64,000 nucleotides of DNA, taken from NCBI GenBank assembly GCA_963746805.1, contig CAVVCQ010000005.1, forward strand, positions 310,001-374,000. The letters are read 5' to 3'. Shown here piece after piece: positions 25,997 through 34,037 of this stretch; positions within the stretch are counted from its first letter, which is position 1, and the number at the start of each line of letters is the position of its first letter. This DNA is from DATHTC01 sp963746805 (GTDB taxonomy: Bacteria; Actinomycetota; Thermoleophilia; Gaiellales; Gaiellaceae). Under the pieces are notes generated by a model. It did not search any database, was not told the DNA's origin, and saw only the letters and a program-made list of their open reading frames with translations. The position numbers and the translations under genes are program-made.

Positions 25997-27208
25997 ATGA
26001 ATTACCTCGAGCGATACGCGGAGCTCGTCGTGCGGGTCGGCCTCGACCTCCGCGAAGGACGGGACCTCTTCGTCGACTGCGCCGTCGAACATGCGCCGTT
26101 CGCCCGCGCGCTCGCCGAGGCCGGGTACCGCGCCGGCGCCCGCCACGTCGACGTCCACTACGAGGACAAGCCCGTCCGCGCCGCGCGGATCGCCCACGCA
26201 CCACACGACGCGCTCGACTACACGCCGCCGTGGCTCGTCGAGCGCATCACGCGCGCCGGGGAGCTCGGCGCCGCCATGGTGCAGGTCGGCGGCGACCCGC
26301 ATCCGCACGCCTACGACGACCTCGACCCGGCACGCGTCGCCATCGCGCGCGACCCCGAGCTCCTCACGGCGCGCATGCACACGCTGCTCGGCGGCACCGT
26401 CTCGTGGACGGTGGTCTGCGTCCCGACGGAGGGATGGGCGCGGACCGTGCTCGGCGAGCCTGATGTCGCGCGCCTGTGGGAGGCGGTCGCGCACGCCGTC
26501 CGTCTCGACGAGGCCGATCCCGTCGCCGCCTGGCAGGCGCACGTGGCGATGCTCGAGGCGCGGACGCAGGCGCTCGCCGAGCTCGGCCTCGACGCCGTGC
26601 GGCTCCGCGGCCCGGGCACGGAGCTCACGGTCGGCCTCGGCGCGCACTCGCGCTGGGCGCACGGGCTGAACGAGACGACCGACGGCCGCCGCTTCGTCGC
26701 GAACCTCCCCACCGAGGAGGTGCTCACGACGCCGCACCGCGACCGGACCGAGGGCACAGTCCGCTCGACACGGCCGCTGGTCCTCGGCGGCGTCGTGGTC
26801 GAGGGTCTCGCCCTGCGCTTCGAGCGCGGCGTCGTCGTCGACGCGTCCGCCGACCGCGGCTTCGAGGTCGTGGCGCGCGAGCTCGAAGCCGACGACGGCG
26901 CGCGCCGCCTGGGGGAGCTCGCGCTCGTCGACGGAAGCTCGCGCGTCGGCCGCACCGGCCTCACCTTCTTCCACACGCTCTACGACGAGAACGCGACGTG
27001 CCACATCGCCTACGGCCAGTCCGCCGGGGCCGTGGACGAGGAGGCGGAGGCGCTCGCGCCGCACGAGCAGCTGGCGCGCGGGATCAACCAGTCGCGGCTG
27101 CACACGGACTTCATGGTCGGCGGCCCCGAAGTGGCCGTCGACGGCCTGCTCGCGGACGGGACGGAGATCCCGCTCATCCGCGGCGACGTCTGGCAGCTCG
27201 TCGCGTAG
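25997..27208 (+). CDS. M29-family metallo-aminopeptidase
   Basis: A 403-residue cytosolic aminopeptidase of the AmpS/thermophilic-aminopeptidase (M29) type. It begins MNYLERYAELVVRVGLDLREG. The metal and catalytic residues lie in NLPTEEVLTTPHRDRTEG (Glu), ELALVDGSSRV, LYDENATCHIAYGQS (His, Tyr) and NQSRLHTDFMVGG (His, Asp), all in the usual order in the C-terminal half. No Shine-Dalgarno site is evident before the ATG at 25997; a TAGACA box seven to eight bases upstream hints at a leaderless start. The gene is divergent from comM and is followed 10 bp later by a NUDIX gene. Confidence 0.9.
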   Translation: MNYLERYAELVVRVGLDLREGRDLFVDCAVEHAPFARALAEAGYRAGARHVDVHYEDKPVRAARIAHAPHDALDYTPPWLVERITRAGELGAAMVQVGGDPHPHAYDDLDPARVAIARDPELLTARMHTLLGGTVSWTVVCVPTEGWARTVLGEPDVARLWEAVAHAVRLDEADPVAAWQAHVAMLEARTQALAELGLDAVRLRGPGTELTVGLGAHSRWAHGLNETTDGRRFVANLPTEEVLTTPHRDRTEGTVRSTRPLVLGGVVVEGLALRFERGVVVDASADRGFEVVARELEADDGARRLGELALVDGSSRVGRTGLTFFHTLYDENATCHIAYGQSAGAVDEEAEALAPHEQLARGINQSRLHTDFMVGGPEVAVDGLLADGTEIPLIRGDVWQLVA

Positions 27209-27218
27209 CCTCCGCCGC

Positions 27219-27734
27219 GTGGCGTGGAAGCGCGTCGACGAACGGGTCGCATACGACGGCTACCGGCGCCTGCTCGCGCGGCGGTACCGCCTGCCGGACG
27301 GGAGCGAGCGCGTGTTCGAGATCAAGGACGAGGGGCCGACGGCTGTCGTCGTCGCGCTCACGCCCGAACGGCGCGTCGTGCTCGTGCGCGAGTTCCGCCC
27401 CGGCGTCGAGGAGGAGCTGCTGGAGCTCCCGGGCGGGCTCGTCGACGAGGGCGAGGAGCCGGCGGCCGCTGCGGCACGTGAGCTGCTCGAGGAGACCGGC
27501 CACCGCGGCGAGATCACCGCGCTCGGGTCGATGGTCGACTGCGCCTACTCGACCCGGATCCGGCACGTCTTCGCCGCGACAGGCTGCGAGCGCGTCGCGG
27601 AGCCGACGGCCGAGGACGCGCAGCTCGGGGTCGTGCTCGTGCGCCTGGACGAGTTCCGCGAGCACCTGCGCGGCGGGCGCTGCACCGACGTCGGGCCCGG
27701 CTACCTCGCCCTCGACCGGCTCGGCCTGCTCTAG
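27219..27734 (+). CDS. NUDIX hydrolase (ADP-ribose pyrophosphatase-like)
   Basis: A 171-residue NUDIX hydrolase. The Nudix box GGLVDEGEEPAAAAARELLEETGHRG (about 69-94) contains the REx2EE metal-binding glutamates. The preceding strand VVLVREFRPGVEEELLELPGG, with REFRP and ELPGG, is typical of ADP-ribose or nucleotide-sugar pyrophosphatases. The GTG start lies 10 bp after the aminopeptidase stop. It is convergent with the DNA methylase gene, with about five bases between stops. The exact nucleotide substrate is unknown. Confidence 0.88.
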   Translation: MAWKRVDERVAYDGYRRLLARRYRLPDGSERVFEIKDEGPTAVVVALTPERRVVLVREFRPGVEEELLELPGGLVDEGEEPAAAAARELLEETGHRGEITALGSMVDCAYSTRIRHVFAATGCERVAEPTAEDAQLGVVLVRLDEFREHLRGGRCTDVGPGYLALDRLGLL

Positions 27735-27739
27735 CGCCC

Positions 27740-28849
27740 CTAGGCGCGGGCGACGAGCACGTCCTCGAAGAACTCGCCCGCGCGCCGGCCGGTGCGGCGG
27801 TTGACGTGCCGACGGAGGCGCTCCTCGAGCCGGAGCCCTGCGCGGTCGAGGATCTCGGGGAAGAGGTCGCGGCGGTCGGCGACGACCACGCACACGGCCG
27901 CGCCGGGCCGCAGGTGCTCGCGCGCGTTCGCGAGCACGGCCGCGATCCCGTCCACGTACGCCGCCAGCGCCGCCTTCGACGAGCCGCGGCCGAGCTCGAG
28001 CTCGCCGAGGTCGGGGAGCCCGAGCAGCTCGTACGCGTAGCGGTGCTGCTCGTGGTAGTCGATCAACCCGGGGTACGGCGGCGAGGTGACGACGCCGTCG
28101 AAGCGGCGGCCGTAGTCGAGCTCGCGCGCGTCCCCGTGCAGGACGGTCGCGGTGCGGCCGCGCGCACGGAGACGCGCGAAGGCCTTGATCCGCGCGACCG
28201 TGTCGAGCCCGTAGCGCGTGAGGAAATGCGACGCGCGCTCCACCGGCCGGCACTCCCGCTTGTGCTTGTGGCACCAGTACGGGCCGTGCTGCGGGGCGCG
28301 TGGGAAGTCGAGGTCGAAGTGTGTCGTCCGCCGGGCCGAGCGCGCGGCCCGGGCGAGGATCACGCGGAGCGCGTCGGCGTGCTCGGCGGCGTCGACCAGG
28401 CTCCGGAACGCGAGCAGCTCCCTCGCCGCCCGTGACGCGTACCAGCGGCGGACGAACGGCGACGACGGCACGGACGGCGCCTCGGGCAGTTCCCGGAGCG
28501 CGTCGCGCACGTCGCGCTCGAGCGAGAAGAGGTTGTACTCCGCCGTCTTGACCCGGGCGAGCAGGACGTTGAAGGCCGCGATGTCCGAGCCGGTCGCGTC
28601 CCGCCCGCTCTCGAGCGCCTGGACGAGCGTCGTCCCGGAGCCGCCGAAGGGGTCGAGGACGTGCCCGCCGCGCGGGACGTAGCGCTCGAGCAGCACCTCG
28701 ACGAGCTGCGGGATGAACTTGCCGAGGTATGGATGGAGCGCGTGAACATGCTTCGTCCGCTCGCGCTGCGGGAGCTCCGCCTCGGACCAGGACAGCGCGA
28801 GGTCGAGGTCCGCGTAGAGGGCGTCCTGCGTCGGGGCCACGGCCCCCAC
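27740..28849 (-). CDS. Orphan amino-type DNA methyltransferase
   Basis: The 369-residue protein has the AdoMet motif I HVLDPFGGSGTTLVQALESG (about 63-82) and the catalytic motif IV VVTSPPYPGLIDYHEQHRY (about 255-273), characteristic of N6-adenine or N4-cytosine DNA methyltransferases. The SPPY form favours N4-cytosine. A long, charged segment between the two motifs contains WCHKHKREC and is probably the target-recognition region, giving a motif-I-first (alpha-type) order. No restriction endonuclease, specificity subunit or transposase is adjacent, so it appears solitary. A TRM-like RNA methylase is a less likely alternative. Confidence 0.75.
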   Translation of the reverse strand: MGAVAPTQDALYADLDLALSWSEAELPQRERTKHVHALHPYLGKFIPQLVEVLLERYVPRGGHVLDPFGGSGTTLVQALESGRDATGSDIAAFNVLLARVKTAEYNLFSLERDVRDALRELPEAPSVPSSPFVRRWYASRAARELLAFRSLVDAAEHADALRVILARAARSARRTTHFDLDFPRAPQHGPYWCHKHKRECRPVERASHFLTRYGLDTVARIKAFARLRARGRTATVLHGDARELDYGRRFDGVVTSPPYPGLIDYHEQHRYAYELLGLPDLGELELGRGSSKAALAAYVDGIAAVLANAREHLRPGAAVCVVVADRRDLFPEILDRAGLRLEERLRRHVNRRTGRRAGEFFEDVLVARA

Positions 28850-28884
28850 CGCTTCGACGGCGGGGCCGCGACTCCTAGCGATGG

Positions 28885-29775
28885 CTAGCCGTAGTGGACG
28901 CCGCTGGCGGCGTCGAGCGCGCGGAGGCGGCGGATGCGCTCCTCCATCGGCGGATGCGTCGAGAAGAGCCCCGTGAACCCGCGGCCCTTGAAGGCCGCGA
29001 GCGGGTTGGCGATGTACAGCGCCTCGGTGGCGGGGTTCACCTGCATCGGGATCGCCTCGGTACCGCGCTTGAGCGTCTCGAGCGCGCGGGCGAGCGGCTC
29101 GCCCTCGCCGATGTACGTGGCCGCCGTCGCGTCCGCCAGGTACTCCCGCTGCCGCGACACGGCGAGCTGCAGGATCACCGCCGCAATCGGCGCGAAGATG
29201 ATCGCCGCGATGGCGCCGACGAACCCGAGCGGGCTCTCGTCGTCGTTGCCGCCGAACAGCATCGAGAACTGGAGGATGTTGGCGATGGCCGCGATCGCGG
29301 CGCCGATCATCGCGGCGATCGTCTGCACGAGGACGTCGCGATTCGAGATGTGCGCCAGCTCGTGCGCGAGCACGCCCCGCACCTGCTCGGACGGGAGGTG
29401 GTGCAGCAGGCCCTCGGTGACCGCGATCGCAGAGTTCTTCGGGTTGCGGCCGGTGGCGAAGGCGTTGGGCTGCTCGGACGGGATCAGGTAGAGCCGCGGC
29501 ATCGGCACGCCGGCCTTGGCCGCCAGCTCACGCACCATGGCGTAGAGCTGCGGCGCCTCGGGCTCGTCCACCGGCCGTGCCCGGCTCGTCTTGAGCGCGA
29601 GCGAGGCCGAGAACCAGTACATGGCGAAGTTGAAGACGACGGCGATCCCCGCGAAGAGGATGACGCCGGCGGTCCCTCCGATGAGGGCGCCGATGCCCAC
29701 CAGCAGGGCCGAGAGCCCGGCGATGAGGAGCCACGTTCTCGTGCGCGTGGCGAAGCTGGTACGCGTGATCGACAT
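28885..29775 (-). CDS. htpX: M48 zinc metalloprotease HtpX
   Basis: HtpX is a stress-induced membrane protease for misfolded membrane proteins. This 296-residue copy has two N-terminal membrane helices (WLLIAGLSALLVGIGALIG and VILFAGIAVVFNFAMYWF), the zinc site VLAHELAHISNRD (HExxH at about 136-140), two further hydrophobic segments, and the third zinc ligand in REYLADATAA. The C-terminal GLFSTHPPMEERIRRL is the family ending. Its leader carries a perfect 11-bp inverted repeat (29793-29824) that ends beside the probable ribosome site, a likely control element. Confidence 0.93.
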   Translation of the reverse strand: MSITRTSFATRTRTWLLIAGLSALLVGIGALIGGTAGVILFAGIAVVFNFAMYWFSASLALKTSRARPVDEPEAPQLYAMVRELAAKAGVPMPRLYLIPSEQPNAFATGRNPKNSAIAVTEGLLHHLPSEQVRGVLAHELAHISNRDVLVQTIAAMIGAAIAAIANILQFSMLFGGNDDESPLGFVGAIAAIIFAPIAAVILQLAVSRQREYLADATAATYIGEGEPLARALETLKRGTEAIPMQVNPATEALYIANPLAAFKGRGFTGLFSTHPPMEERIRRLRALDAASGVHYG

Positions 29776-29792
29776 GGGGTGTCGGTGTTCCT

Positions 29793-29824
29793 TTCCGGCT
29801 GAACGTGTCGGGATTCAGCCGGAA
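29793..29824. promoter_or_regulatory. Perfect 11-bp inverted repeat in htpX leader
   Basis: TTCCGGCTGAA, a 10-base spacer and TTCAGCCGGAA form a perfect inverted repeat 18 bp before the htpX start. The geometry is similar to a CIRCE operator (9-9-9), but the sequence differs. In the transcript the downstream arm runs into AAAGGAA, the only candidate ribosome site, so an operator and an RNA thermometer are both possible. Confidence 0.55.
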
Positions 29825-29927
29825 GTTTCTCCCGCCCTCCATCAAGGCCTGCGCGCCCGGGCCACAGTGGCCGTTCTGACGAGCGCACCCGTTCGGGGAT
29901 AGTGCCTTCCGGCGCTCCGAATCGTAG

Positions 29928-30260
29928 CTAGTCGAACGGCACCCGCCGGACGCCGTCGGGCCGCACCGAGACCGCCTCGAGCCGGACGTCGAGCTCCGCG
30001 AGGGCCGGCCGGCGGGCGAGCCACGTCTCGGCCGCGAGCGCGACGCGGCGCTGCTTCTCGGCGTCGACCATCTCGAGCGGGTCGCCGAACCCGGTGCCGG
30101 TCTTCTCCTTCACCTCGGCGAAGACGAGGCGGCGTCCGCGGCGGACGACGAGGTCGAGCTCGTAGCCCCCGAGCCAGACGTTGCGGTCGAGGACGCGATA
30201 GCCGCGGAGGCGGTAGTGGTTGGCGGCGCGGCGCTCGGCCTCAGTCCCGCGCCTCGGCAT
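29928..30260 (-). CDS. yraN: YraN/UPF0102 family nuclease-like protein
   Basis: This 110-residue protein belongs to the UPF0102/YraN family with a PD-(D/E)xK-type fold. The signature GTEAERRAANHYRLRGYRVLDRN is at the N-terminus. The core GYELDLVVRRGRRLVFAEVKEKTG (about 32-55) holds the E-x-D and E-V-K triad of the nuclease site. Its start lies within the end of rnhB (20-bp overlap), matching the conserved rnhB-yraN pairing. The biological role is not settled. Confidence 0.9.
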   Translation of the reverse strand: MPRRGTEAERRAANHYRLRGYRVLDRNVWLGGYELDLVVRRGRRLVFAEVKEKTGTGFGDPLEMVDAEKQRRVALAAETWLARRPALAELDVRLEAVSVRPDGVRRVPFD

Positions 30261-30885
30261 AGCAGAGCGCGTTGAAGCTGCGGCGGTGGATCTCCGACGG
30301 GCCCCGTTCCCGGACGACGGCCGAGTGCGCCGGGGTGATGTAGCCGACGTGCGAGGAGAAGCCGTAGTGCGGGTAGAGCGCGTCGGCGCGCCACATGTAA
30401 CGGTCGCGGGTGACCTTGGCGACGATCGAGGCGGCGGCGATGGCGGCGCTCTTCTCGTCGCCGTCGACGACCGCGGTGTGGGCGGGTGCGGCCGGCCCGA
30501 GGCGGAAACCGTCGACGAGGCAGACCTCGGCCGGCGGTGTCAGCTCGCGGAGGCACGCGCGCATCCCCTCGAGGTTGGAGCGGTGCAGGCCGTTACGGTC
30601 GATCGCGCCCGCCGGGATCACGCGGACGACGACCTTCTCCGCGCAGGAGAGCACGGCGTGGAAGAGCTCCTCGCGGCGCTCGGGCGGGCACTGCTTCGAA
30701 TCGTTCAGGAAGGCGAGCGGGCGGACGCGATGGTCGCGCAGCGTGCCGTAGTCGAGGAGCACGCCCGCGACGACGAGCGGCCCGGCGAGCGGCCCGCGGC
30801 CGGCCTCGTCGACGCCGGCGACGAAGCGGGCGCCGAGGCGCCGGTCGAAGCGGAGGAGGCGCTGCCCGGTGCGCGTCGGTGCCAC
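30241..30885 (-). CDS. rnhB: Ribonuclease HII
   Basis: RNase HII removes ribonucleotides embedded in DNA. The 214-residue enzyme has the catalytic motif AGVDEAGRGPLAGPLVVAGV (Asp, Glu), the second aspartate near EVCLVDGFRLG, and VVDGDEKSAAIAAASIVAKVTRDRYM, with the final HPxYGF-like region reading YPHYGFSSHVGY. I prefer GTG 30885 to an in-frame upstream codon because it begins close to the conserved fold and leaves a normal gap to the subtilase gene. It overlaps yraN downstream. Confidence 0.93.
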   Translation of the reverse strand: MAPTRTGQRLLRFDRRLGARFVAGVDEAGRGPLAGPLVVAGVLLDYGTLRDHRVRPLAFLNDSKQCPPERREELFHAVLSCAEKVVVRVIPAGAIDRNGLHRSNLEGMRACLRELTPPAEVCLVDGFRLGPAAPAHTAVVDGDEKSAAIAAASIVAKVTRDRYMWRADALYPHYGFSSHVGYITPAHSAVVRERGPSEIHRRSFNALCYAEARD

Positions 30886-30937
30886 CGCGCGAGGATAGCG
30901 CCGGCTCCGGCGCGCTTCGGGAACCGGCACGGATTCG

Positions 30938-32692
30938 TCACGAACGCACGACGAAGCCGGCACGAACGGCCCGCCCGATGTTGCCGGCGGCGTCCCGCGG
31001 CGTCACTGCGACGCGGTACGTCCCGGGCGCCAGACCGCTCACACGCGCACGCAGCGGCACCGTGTTCGCGCCGCGCCTCGCCGCCACCGGGAACGGGCGA
31101 CCCCGTGCCACGAACCGGCCGCGGACCCTGCCCTCGACGACGATCGTGACGCGTCCGCCCTCCGAGAGGCCGAACCGCAGCGCCCTCGGTGCGCGGGCCC
31201 GAGCGACACGCGGCTGGACACGGACGCTCCCCAGGACGGGCGCGACGCGGTCGGGCGCGGTCGGGCCCTCGGTGCGGGCGCGGTCGAACGCGGCGGCGAC
31301 CTGGACGCGGCCCGCGCCGAAGGTGTTGTTCGGGACGGCCGTCGCCGAGTCGCCTCCGCAGCCCTGGGTCGTCGTCAGCCGCGTCGCGCTCGCCCGCAGC
31401 AGCTGCTCCGTCCGCTCCACGTCGCGACGGAGCCACGGATACGCCGACCACAGGAGCGCGACCGCGCCCGCGACGTGCGGCGCCGCGGCCGAGGTGCCGC
31501 TGAGGGCGCGGTAGGAGTCGCGCGGGTACGCGGAGCGGATCGCTGTGCCGGGCGCCACGATGTCCGGCTTCGCACGCCCGCTCCCGTCGGCCGTGACCGG
31601 CCCACGGCTGCTCGTCGGGCGGATCGTGTCGCCGAACTCGGTCCCGCCGACGGTGAAGACCGAATCGTAGATCGCCGGCGGGTAGCGGATCGACGAGCAG
31701 GACGGCCCGTCGTTGCCGGCCGCGACCGCCATGAAGATCCCGGCCGCGCGCATCGCCTCGATCGCCGGGCCGAGCGCGGCCACGGCGCAGCCTTCCTCGG
31801 GCGGGCACACGTACGAGTTCGAGACGATGTCCGGCCGCCGCGCCGGGTCCGGGTTCGCGCCGGCCGCATCGGTGGGTGCGAGGAAGAACTGCAGGCACTC
31901 GAGGTACGTGCTCGGCCGGCCGATGCCGTCGTCCATGTTGCGGCAGCCGATCCAGCGCGCCTCGGGGGCGACGCCGATGACGTTCTCCCCCTCGCCGCCG
32001 GCCGCGATCCCGGTGACGAACGTGCCGTGGCCGTTGTCGTCGCAGGGCGCCGACGCGTCGAAGCCGCACGGGCTGCCGCCGTCGCCGTCGATGTCGCCGT
32101 GGAGGGCGTCGTGCCAGTTGTAGGCGTGCGAGACGCCCGTGCCGGAGGTGCCGCGGTAGTGGCTCCGCAGCGCCGGGTGGTCCCACTGCATCCCGGTGTC
32201 GGCGACGCCGACGACGATCCCCTGGCCCCTCGCGCCCTGCGCCCAGACCGCCGGCGCGCCGATCTTCTCGACCCCCCACCCCACCTCCTGCGCCCGCGCG
32301 GTCGCGCGGGTGGCCCGCGGCACCGCCGTTTGCGACGCGCGGTCGGTGACGACCGCGGCGACGTCCGGCCGCCGCGCGAGGCGCGCGATCAGGTCGCGGT
32401 CGGCGCGTAGCGCGACGGCGTCGGTGATCCAGAACCGCCGGAACGGGACCCGGGCCTCGCGGAGCAGGTCGACGACGCCTCGCTGCGACGTCGCCGCCCG
32501 CTGCCGGAGCGTCCGCACGAGCGCGTCGGCCGAGCCCGGGAGCGAATCGTCCGGCGTCCGCAGCACGACGATGACGGGCACGCGCACGCCGGAGGGCGGC
32601 GCGTCGAGCGGCCGGCTGGACGCGGAGGCGACGGCGACCACCGACACCAGCATCGCCGCCACCACGGCGTAGCGAAGCGACCACGCTCTCAC
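30938..32692 (-). CDS. Secreted S8 subtilisin-like protease
   Basis: A 584-residue exported serine protease. A signal peptide is visible (VRAWSLRYAVVAAMLVSVVAVASASS). Residues 40-130 form an I9-like prodomain (VIVVLRTPDDSL...). The catalytic triad is complete: Asp in VGVADTGMQWDHPAL, His in DNGHGTFVTGIAAGG, and Ser in SGTSAAAPHVAGAVALLW. The oxyanion asparagine is in AVAAGNDGPS. The last 100 residues form a beta-sandwich tail (GLAPGTYRVAVTPRDAAGN). Several cysteines, as in PCGFDASAPCD and CPPEEGC, suggest disulfides. It interrupts the otherwise housekeeping rplS-rnhB neighbourhood. Confidence 0.92.
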   Translation of the reverse strand: MRAWSLRYAVVAAMLVSVVAVASASSRPLDAPPSGVRVPVIVVLRTPDDSLPGSADALVRTLRQRAATSQRGVVDLLREARVPFRRFWITDAVALRADRDLIARLARRPDVAAVVTDRASQTAVPRATRATARAQEVGWGVEKIGAPAVWAQGARGQGIVVGVADTGMQWDHPALRSHYRGTSGTGVSHAYNWHDALHGDIDGDGGSPCGFDASAPCDDNGHGTFVTGIAAGGEGENVIGVAPEARWIGCRNMDDGIGRPSTYLECLQFFLAPTDAAGANPDPARRPDIVSNSYVCPPEEGCAVAALGPAIEAMRAAGIFMAVAAGNDGPSCSSIRYPPAIYDSVFTVGGTEFGDTIRPTSSRGPVTADGSGRAKPDIVAPGTAIRSAYPRDSYRALSGTSAAAPHVAGAVALLWSAYPWLRRDVERTEQLLRASATRLTTTQGCGGDSATAVPNNTFGAGRVQVAAAFDRARTEGPTAPDRVAPVLGSVRVQPRVARARAPRALRFGLSEGGRVTIVVEGRVRGRFVARGRPFPVAARRGANTVPLRARVSGLAPGTYRVAVTPRDAAGNIGRAVRAGFVVRS

Positions 32693-32741
32693 GGACGGCA
32701 GGATCGCACGCCGCCGCGGGACCGCAAGGCTGCGGAGCGAG

Positions 32742-33353
32742 CTAGTTCTTGGTCTCGGCCGCGACCGGCTCGGAGTCGGCGACCGGCTCGTCGGCCTCGT
32801 CCGCCGCCTCGGGCTCGTCCGCAGCGCCCTCGGCCTCCGGCTCCTCGGCCGGCGCCTCGGCCTCCGCGGCCGGGGTCTCCTCGACGGGGGCCTCGACCTC
32901 GTCGGTCGCGACGGCCTCGTCCGTGACCTCGGGCTCCGCGTCCTCGCTGAACCTGAGCTCACCCGTCGCCGAGGCGTTGTTCGCCGCGAGCCGCTGGCGG
33001 TCGGCCGGCGTCATCTGCTTCTCGCGGACGCGCGCCTTCTTCCCGACCTTCTCGCGCAGGTAGTAGAGCTTCGCGCGGTTGACGTCGCCGACCGACGCGA
33101 CCTCGATGCGCTCGATCTTCGGCGAGTGGAGCGGGAACGTCCGCTCGACGCCGACGCCGAAGGACTGCTTGCGCACCGTGAAGGTCTCGCGCATGCCGGC
33201 GCCCTGACGCTTGATCACGATCCCCTCGAACACCTGCACACGGCGCCGCTGGCCCTCGATCACCTGGAAGTGCACGCGCACGGTGTCCCCGGCCTTGAAC
33301 TGGGGGACCGACCGCAGCTGGCGGCGCTCGAGTTGCTCGATGACCTTGCTCAT
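32742..33353 (-). CDS. rplS: 50S ribosomal protein L19 with long acidic tail
   Basis: Residues 1-115 are a normal L19 (MSKVIEQLERRQLRSVPQFKAGDTV, then FEGIVIKRQGAGMRETFTVRK and LYYLREKVGKKARVREK), which sits at the subunit interface. After about residue 125 the protein continues for roughly 75 residues of low-complexity Glu/Ala/Pro/Val/Asp sequence ending in AETKN, giving 203 residues against the usual 115. The extension shares the frame without a break and the stop is clean. GGAGG lies before the ATG. It follows lepB and trmD in the usual rimM-trmD-rplS order. Confidence 0.95.
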   Translation of the reverse strand: MSKVIEQLERRQLRSVPQFKAGDTVRVHFQVIEGQRRRVQVFEGIVIKRQGAGMRETFTVRKQSFGVGVERTFPLHSPKIERIEVASVGDVNRAKLYYLREKVGKKARVREKQMTPADRQRLAANNASATGELRFSEDAEPEVTDEAVATDEVEAPVEETPAAEAEAPAEEPEAEGAADEPEAADEADEPVADSEPVAAETKN

Positions 33354-33428
33354 GGGAGGAGGGCCGCGGAACGGCCGAGGCGGGATGGTAGCGAAACGCC
33401 GGAGGGGGCGCGAGGGCGCCAAGCGCTC

Positions 33429-34037
33429 TCAGTGGAGCGTGATCCGCTGCGGCGGCCAGTACGTTGCGATCACCTTGCCGATGAGGTTCTTCCGCGGAAC
33501 CGAGCCCCACGCCCGCGAGTCGCAGGAGCTCTGGCGGTTGTCGCCGAGCATGATGTAGCGGCCGGGCGGCACCTTCTGGGGCTGGGCGATGTCGTGGCCG
33601 CGGCGCGAAGGCTCGATGTACGGCTCGACCAGCCGCTTGCCGTCGATGTAGACGACGCCGTCCTCCATCCGCCACGTCTCCCCGGGCAGGGCGACGAGGC
33701 GCTTGACGAACACGCTGCTCCCGCCGCCGGGGCACTCGACCTGGACGCGCGGCGGCGGCTCGAACACGACGATGTCGCCGCGCTCGGGCTCCTGGACGCG
33801 GTAGACGAGCCGGTTCGCGAGCACGCGGTCGGAGAAGCGCCCGCCCTCGCAGCCGCTCTCGCTCGAGCAGTGCAGCGTCGGCTCCATCGAGGAGGACGGG
33901 ATCCGATACGGGTTGAGGACCCACGCCTTCAGCGCAAGGACGAGCCCGACCGCGGCGGCGACCGTGACGATCCAGTCGACGGCGACCCGCCACGGGGTCG
34001 GCAGCCTCGCGGCCAGGCGGTCGACGGGATTGCGCAC
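33429..34037 (-). CDS. lepB: Signal peptidase I (copy A, downstream of trmD)
   Basis: A membrane-anchored type I signal peptidase of 202 residues that releases exported proteins. One N-terminal membrane helix (VDWIVTVAAAVGLVLALKAW) precedes the catalytic serine in NPYRIPSSSMEPTLHC and the catalytic lysine region GGSSVFVKRLVALPGE. The C-terminal GDNRQSSCDSRAWGSVP box is intact. Start GTG 34037 overlaps the trmD stop (TAGTG). A close paralogue lies upstream of trmD (34712-35314); the two begin with nearly the same R-N-P-(V/I)-D-R-L sequence. Confidence 0.93.
   Translation of the reverse strand: MRNPVDRLAARLPTPWRVAVDWIVTVAAAVGLVLALKAWVLNPYRIPSSSMEPTLHCSSESGCEGGRFSDRVLANRLVYRVQEPERGDIVVFEPPPRVQVECPGGGSSVFVKRLVALPGETWRMEDGVVYIDGKRLVEPYIEPSRRGHDIAQPQKVPPGRYIMLGDNRQSSCDSRAWGSVPRKNLIGKVIATYWPPQRITLH

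Noticed and set aside
27740..28849. A restriction-modification or phage-defence island around the methylase.
   Set aside because: Neighbours are a NUDIX hydrolase and htpX; no nuclease, specificity subunit, helicase or toxin-like gene is adjacent.
29793..29824. A CIRCE heat-shock element.
   Set aside because: The inverted repeat has CIRCE-like geometry but arms TTCCGGCTGAA do not match the CIRCE sequence TTAGCACTC.
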